Shown here one piece after another: positions 61,989 through 64,000 of a stretch of 64,000 nt of DNA. Origin of the DNA: Viscum album. Taxonomy: Eukaryota; Streptophyta; Magnoliopsida; Santalales; Viscaceae. The notes beneath the pieces were generated by a model. That model did no database searches. It saw only the letters and a program-made list of their open reading frames with translations, and had not been told where the DNA came from. The stretch spans positions 1,265,973,424 to 1,266,037,423 of the forward strand of contig OY728147.1 in the NCBI GenBank assembly GCA_963277665.1, given 5' to 3'. The stretch's first letter is position 1. The number at the start of each line of letters is the position of its first letter. The position numbers were made by a program, and so were the translations under genes.

Positions 61989-61996
61989 TTTTTATA
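61989..61996 (-). promoter_or_regulatory. TATA box of the solo LTR
   Basis: TATAAAAA on the minus strand in the context cc.cttataaaaagtga, aligned with the element A TATA boxes. A CCATTTGGCTC word about 60 bp downstream is also shared with element A (36,530). Confidence 0.55.
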
Positions 61997-63639
61997 AGGG
62001 GGAGGAGGGGCTCTTTAAGAAAGTGTTAAACAATTTTTTTATTATATAATTATATTCGGTTTTAATGGTCCCAAAATCATTAAAGATGAAGATAAGATTA
62101 CTCATGGTCCAAATAAAATCATCCAATCAGAATTTAACATGTTTTGTATAATATTATAATCATTATAAACTTATTTAATTACATGATTTATTAATGAGGT
62201 AAACACTACATCATTATTATGTCATAAAAAATTTAATTTATTTGTTGTCTAAAAATTATAAAAAAAGTAAAAAAATTTTGGAAATCATTTTAACATTACA
62301 AATAATATTTATAGTCGAAAATAGGACTCATATAACACCATATAAAATTTAATTACTAAAAGAGCTTTGTTAATGTCAATTTTGTCTTCACAGTAAATTA
62401 GTTAATCTAAATTGTCATTATCACTCCCAAGTGGCTCAATGGGGTCCCAAAATCGACCCAAAGATGCCCATTGTCCTTAATGACTCAACCAATAATGTTT
62501 GGAAAAGTCTTAAGGTAATTTTTAATTATAATATTATTCTTTTAACCATGCATTAAACCATATTTACCTTTAACTGCAGTAAATGAAAGTCAAAAGTAAC
62601 TATTCACCAAAAAATTATTTTCATCTTAATGAACCACATATTACTTCTTGATGACAACCATGTATGTCAGATTTTTTTAATTCATTTCAGAGAAGTGGTA
62701 AAATTTTATTTAAATGAAAAGGTCCGTTTTTTTAACTACCACTAAGTGGTTTCACTATTCATCAAAAATTGATGTTTTCCAGAAAAATACCAAACATTCA
62801 TCCTAAGAAATATTTAATATTCCAAATTCAAAAATGATGTTTATTTTTCCAAATTAAAAAAATAAAAGTTTCATTAATTAATTTTAATGTTAATTACCAT
62901 TGTTAAAATAAATAGCGTGTTTTTAAGAAACAATAACTATCAAAAGATTGACACTTGTTTATGTCCAATTTCAAAGTGAAATTAATTCCAATGACCAAAA
63001 TTGAATTACATGGTAAAAATATATTCTAATTACACTTTTAAAACAATTATAAAGATAATCTAACAATATAAATAAATTAAATTAAAACAATGCTTTGAAT
63101 TAAAATACAATATTTTCACCATTCATTAAAAAATGATCTTTATCAGAAAAATTCCAAAAATTTACACAAATTAAATTTTGATTTCCACATTCTAAAGAAT
63201 GATTTTATTTGGTCTTATTGAATGTATTAAAGTAACAAAAACTATATTTAAGGAGGGTTCACCATTAAAAGGCGATAAATCGTCCTTTTAATGTAAATTA
63301 GGCTTAAAATTAGATTCATTCACATTTTAAGCCTCGAACATTTATTGGATAAATGTAAATACATTTAACAAACATGTATAATAATATTGTAGTTTGTTTT
63401 TCTCATTCCCTCAAATACAACATCTTGGAGTTAACTACCGTTTAAAATAACAATATTATATTATTAGTGTGCCACGTAAGATTTCAAAGAAACTAGTTGT
63501 TGCGTATCGGGTACGCTATCGAACATGGAAACCCTTTTTAAAATAAATTAATATTTAATTCAAAAATTAATTAATATGAAATAGTCATATTCTTTGTTTA
63601 CCTGGGATGTCACAAGAATCATAATTAACTCTTATTTAC

Positions 63640-64000
63640 CCATCCATGGAATTATTATTTAGTTATCTACCTTGTTTCTAATTAAATTTCTCCAAATTTA
63701 AGGAAAATTAAACTCTAAAAATTATAGAGAGTGTCTAGGTTTTATGTGTGGGGTAATCCCTACCTCTGGATCTTGTGTAGTTATCATGTTATTAGGGGGT
63801 GTTTTCTTGATCACGAGTGTGTGTCTATTTGACATTTCTACCAAAAACTATCTTGTGGAGGACACTTTGGACCCCAATTAAAAGCTAAGGTAGTCTTGAA
63901 ATCAGTATTATGTTGAACTATCATATCCCATGTTACTCATTTATTTTTTTGGCCATTCTCATGTTGCCAAAAAATTGGAATCATTTTGAGGAGACACAAG
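63640..64000 (+). pseudogene. Athila-like integrase remnant, 5' part, cut by window end
   Basis: Plus-strand reading gives HPWNYYLVIYLVS (about 63,650), matching the Athila pre-integrase block 'PWYADIVNYLV'. It continues with SRFYVWGNPYLW (about 63,735), matching 'KHYLWDEPFLF'. Next, SCGGHFGPQLKAKVVLKS (about 63,860-63,900) matches 'YGGHFG...TA.KVLQSGFYWP', the His-containing part of the zinc finger. Then LRRHK ends the readable part at the window edge, matching 'ISRRHEM'. Stops interrupt it. It continues the pol of the RNase H remnant at 58,500-58,928 across the solo LTR. Confidence 0.82.

Larger units (their letters stand above)
58929..63614 (-). repeat. Solo LTR of the element A family, reverse orientation
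   Basis: A 4.7-kb copy homologous to the element A LTRs, on the minus strand. Its sense start is TGTGACATCCC (A family: TGTAACACTCC) and its sense end TATTACA at 58,929. Shared landmarks in order are the GTTCGA...ACTAG block near 63,490-63,530, the CATAAAC/TTTGACAT block near 62,960, the TATA box at 61,989-61,996, paired motifs at 61,244-61,266 and 61,424-61,441, the GAGCCTGAGATAGCTC block near 59,555, and TTACATAATATTG near 58,986. Athila pol continues on both sides, so no element interior is present. The flanking pentamers (AACCA, AGAAT) do not match, so exact ends are uncertain. Confidence 0.75.
52772..64000 (+). mobile_element. Athila-like Ty3/gypsy element, interrupted and running off the window
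   Basis: Plus-strand order: LTR, possible primer site, gag (54,690-55,540), protease (56,667-57,030), RT and RNase H (57,700-58,928), then a foreign solo LTR (58,929-63,614), then integrase from about 63,640 to the window end. Each domain matches the Athila lineage in sequence and order, with stops throughout. The 3' LTR would lie beyond 64,000. Confidence 0.8.

Noticed and set aside
1..64000. CRISPR array, bacterial operons, rRNA or tRNA genes, or an undescribed defence-type system
   Set aside because: The repeats are LTRs or decayed tandem repeats, not direct repeats with unique spacers. No tRNA cloverleaf or rRNA block was noticed, and all readable proteins belong to plant LTR retrotransposons.

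Overview
The window looks like a stretch of a large, AT-rich flowering-plant nuclear genome. No intact host gene, rRNA, tRNA or CRISPR array was recognised. Almost everything identifiable is decayed LTR retrotransposon of types found in plants: Ty3/gypsy Tat/Ogre-like, Tekay/Del-like chromovirus and Athila-like, plus Ty1/copia (Tork/Angela-like). Evidence is protein motifs read through stops and frameshifts, paired long terminal repeats (LTRs), primer-binding sites matching plant initiator-Met tRNA, and polypurine tracts. Low CpG and high AT outside one younger element fit long-term decay of methylated DNA.

Layout. (1) 1-7.5 kb: minus-strand Tat/Ogre-like pol (reverse transcriptase, RNase H region, integrase), followed downstream (leftward) by a degenerate tandem-repeat zone. 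(2) 7.5-13.2 kb: unrecognised, with a diffuse short repeat near 11.8-12.9 kb. (3) 13.2-17.0 kb: plus-strand copia integrase and RT/RNase H remnants and a second, weaker copia RT start. (4) 17.0-49.5 kb: a nested stack. An old LTR element, here called Y, has its left LTR at 17.0-19.3 kb. Its right LTR is split into three pieces by two later insertions: a 10.3-kb Tekay-type chromovirus (22,837-33,139, minus) and an element called X (about 34.1-49.2 kb). X's own left LTR is split by a third element, A (34,411-45,152, plus), which has 4.1-4.3 kb LTRs around only 2.4 kb of internal DNA. (5) 50.1-64.0 kb: plus-strand Athila-like DNA arranged LTR, short internal remnant with polypurine tract, LTR, then gag, protease, RT, RNase H. 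Its pol is interrupted by a 4.7-kb reverse-oriented solo LTR related to element A (58,929-63,614), after which integrase resumes and runs off the window.

The best-preserved unit is the Tekay-type element: gag, protease, RT, RNase H, integrase and chromodomain are all recognisable and both 2.7-kb LTRs are present. It still carries many stops, frameshifts and two catalytic Asp-to-Glu changes, so it is not autonomous. The most unusual sequence-level signal is a pair of CpG-containing CGTACG/TTACCGTCTCC-type motifs about 180-190 bp apart, kept in all three LTRs of the A family although the rest has drifted far. Boundaries marked as approximate come from by-eye alignment of repeat copies. Lineage names are assigned from remembered family motifs and were not checked by database search.
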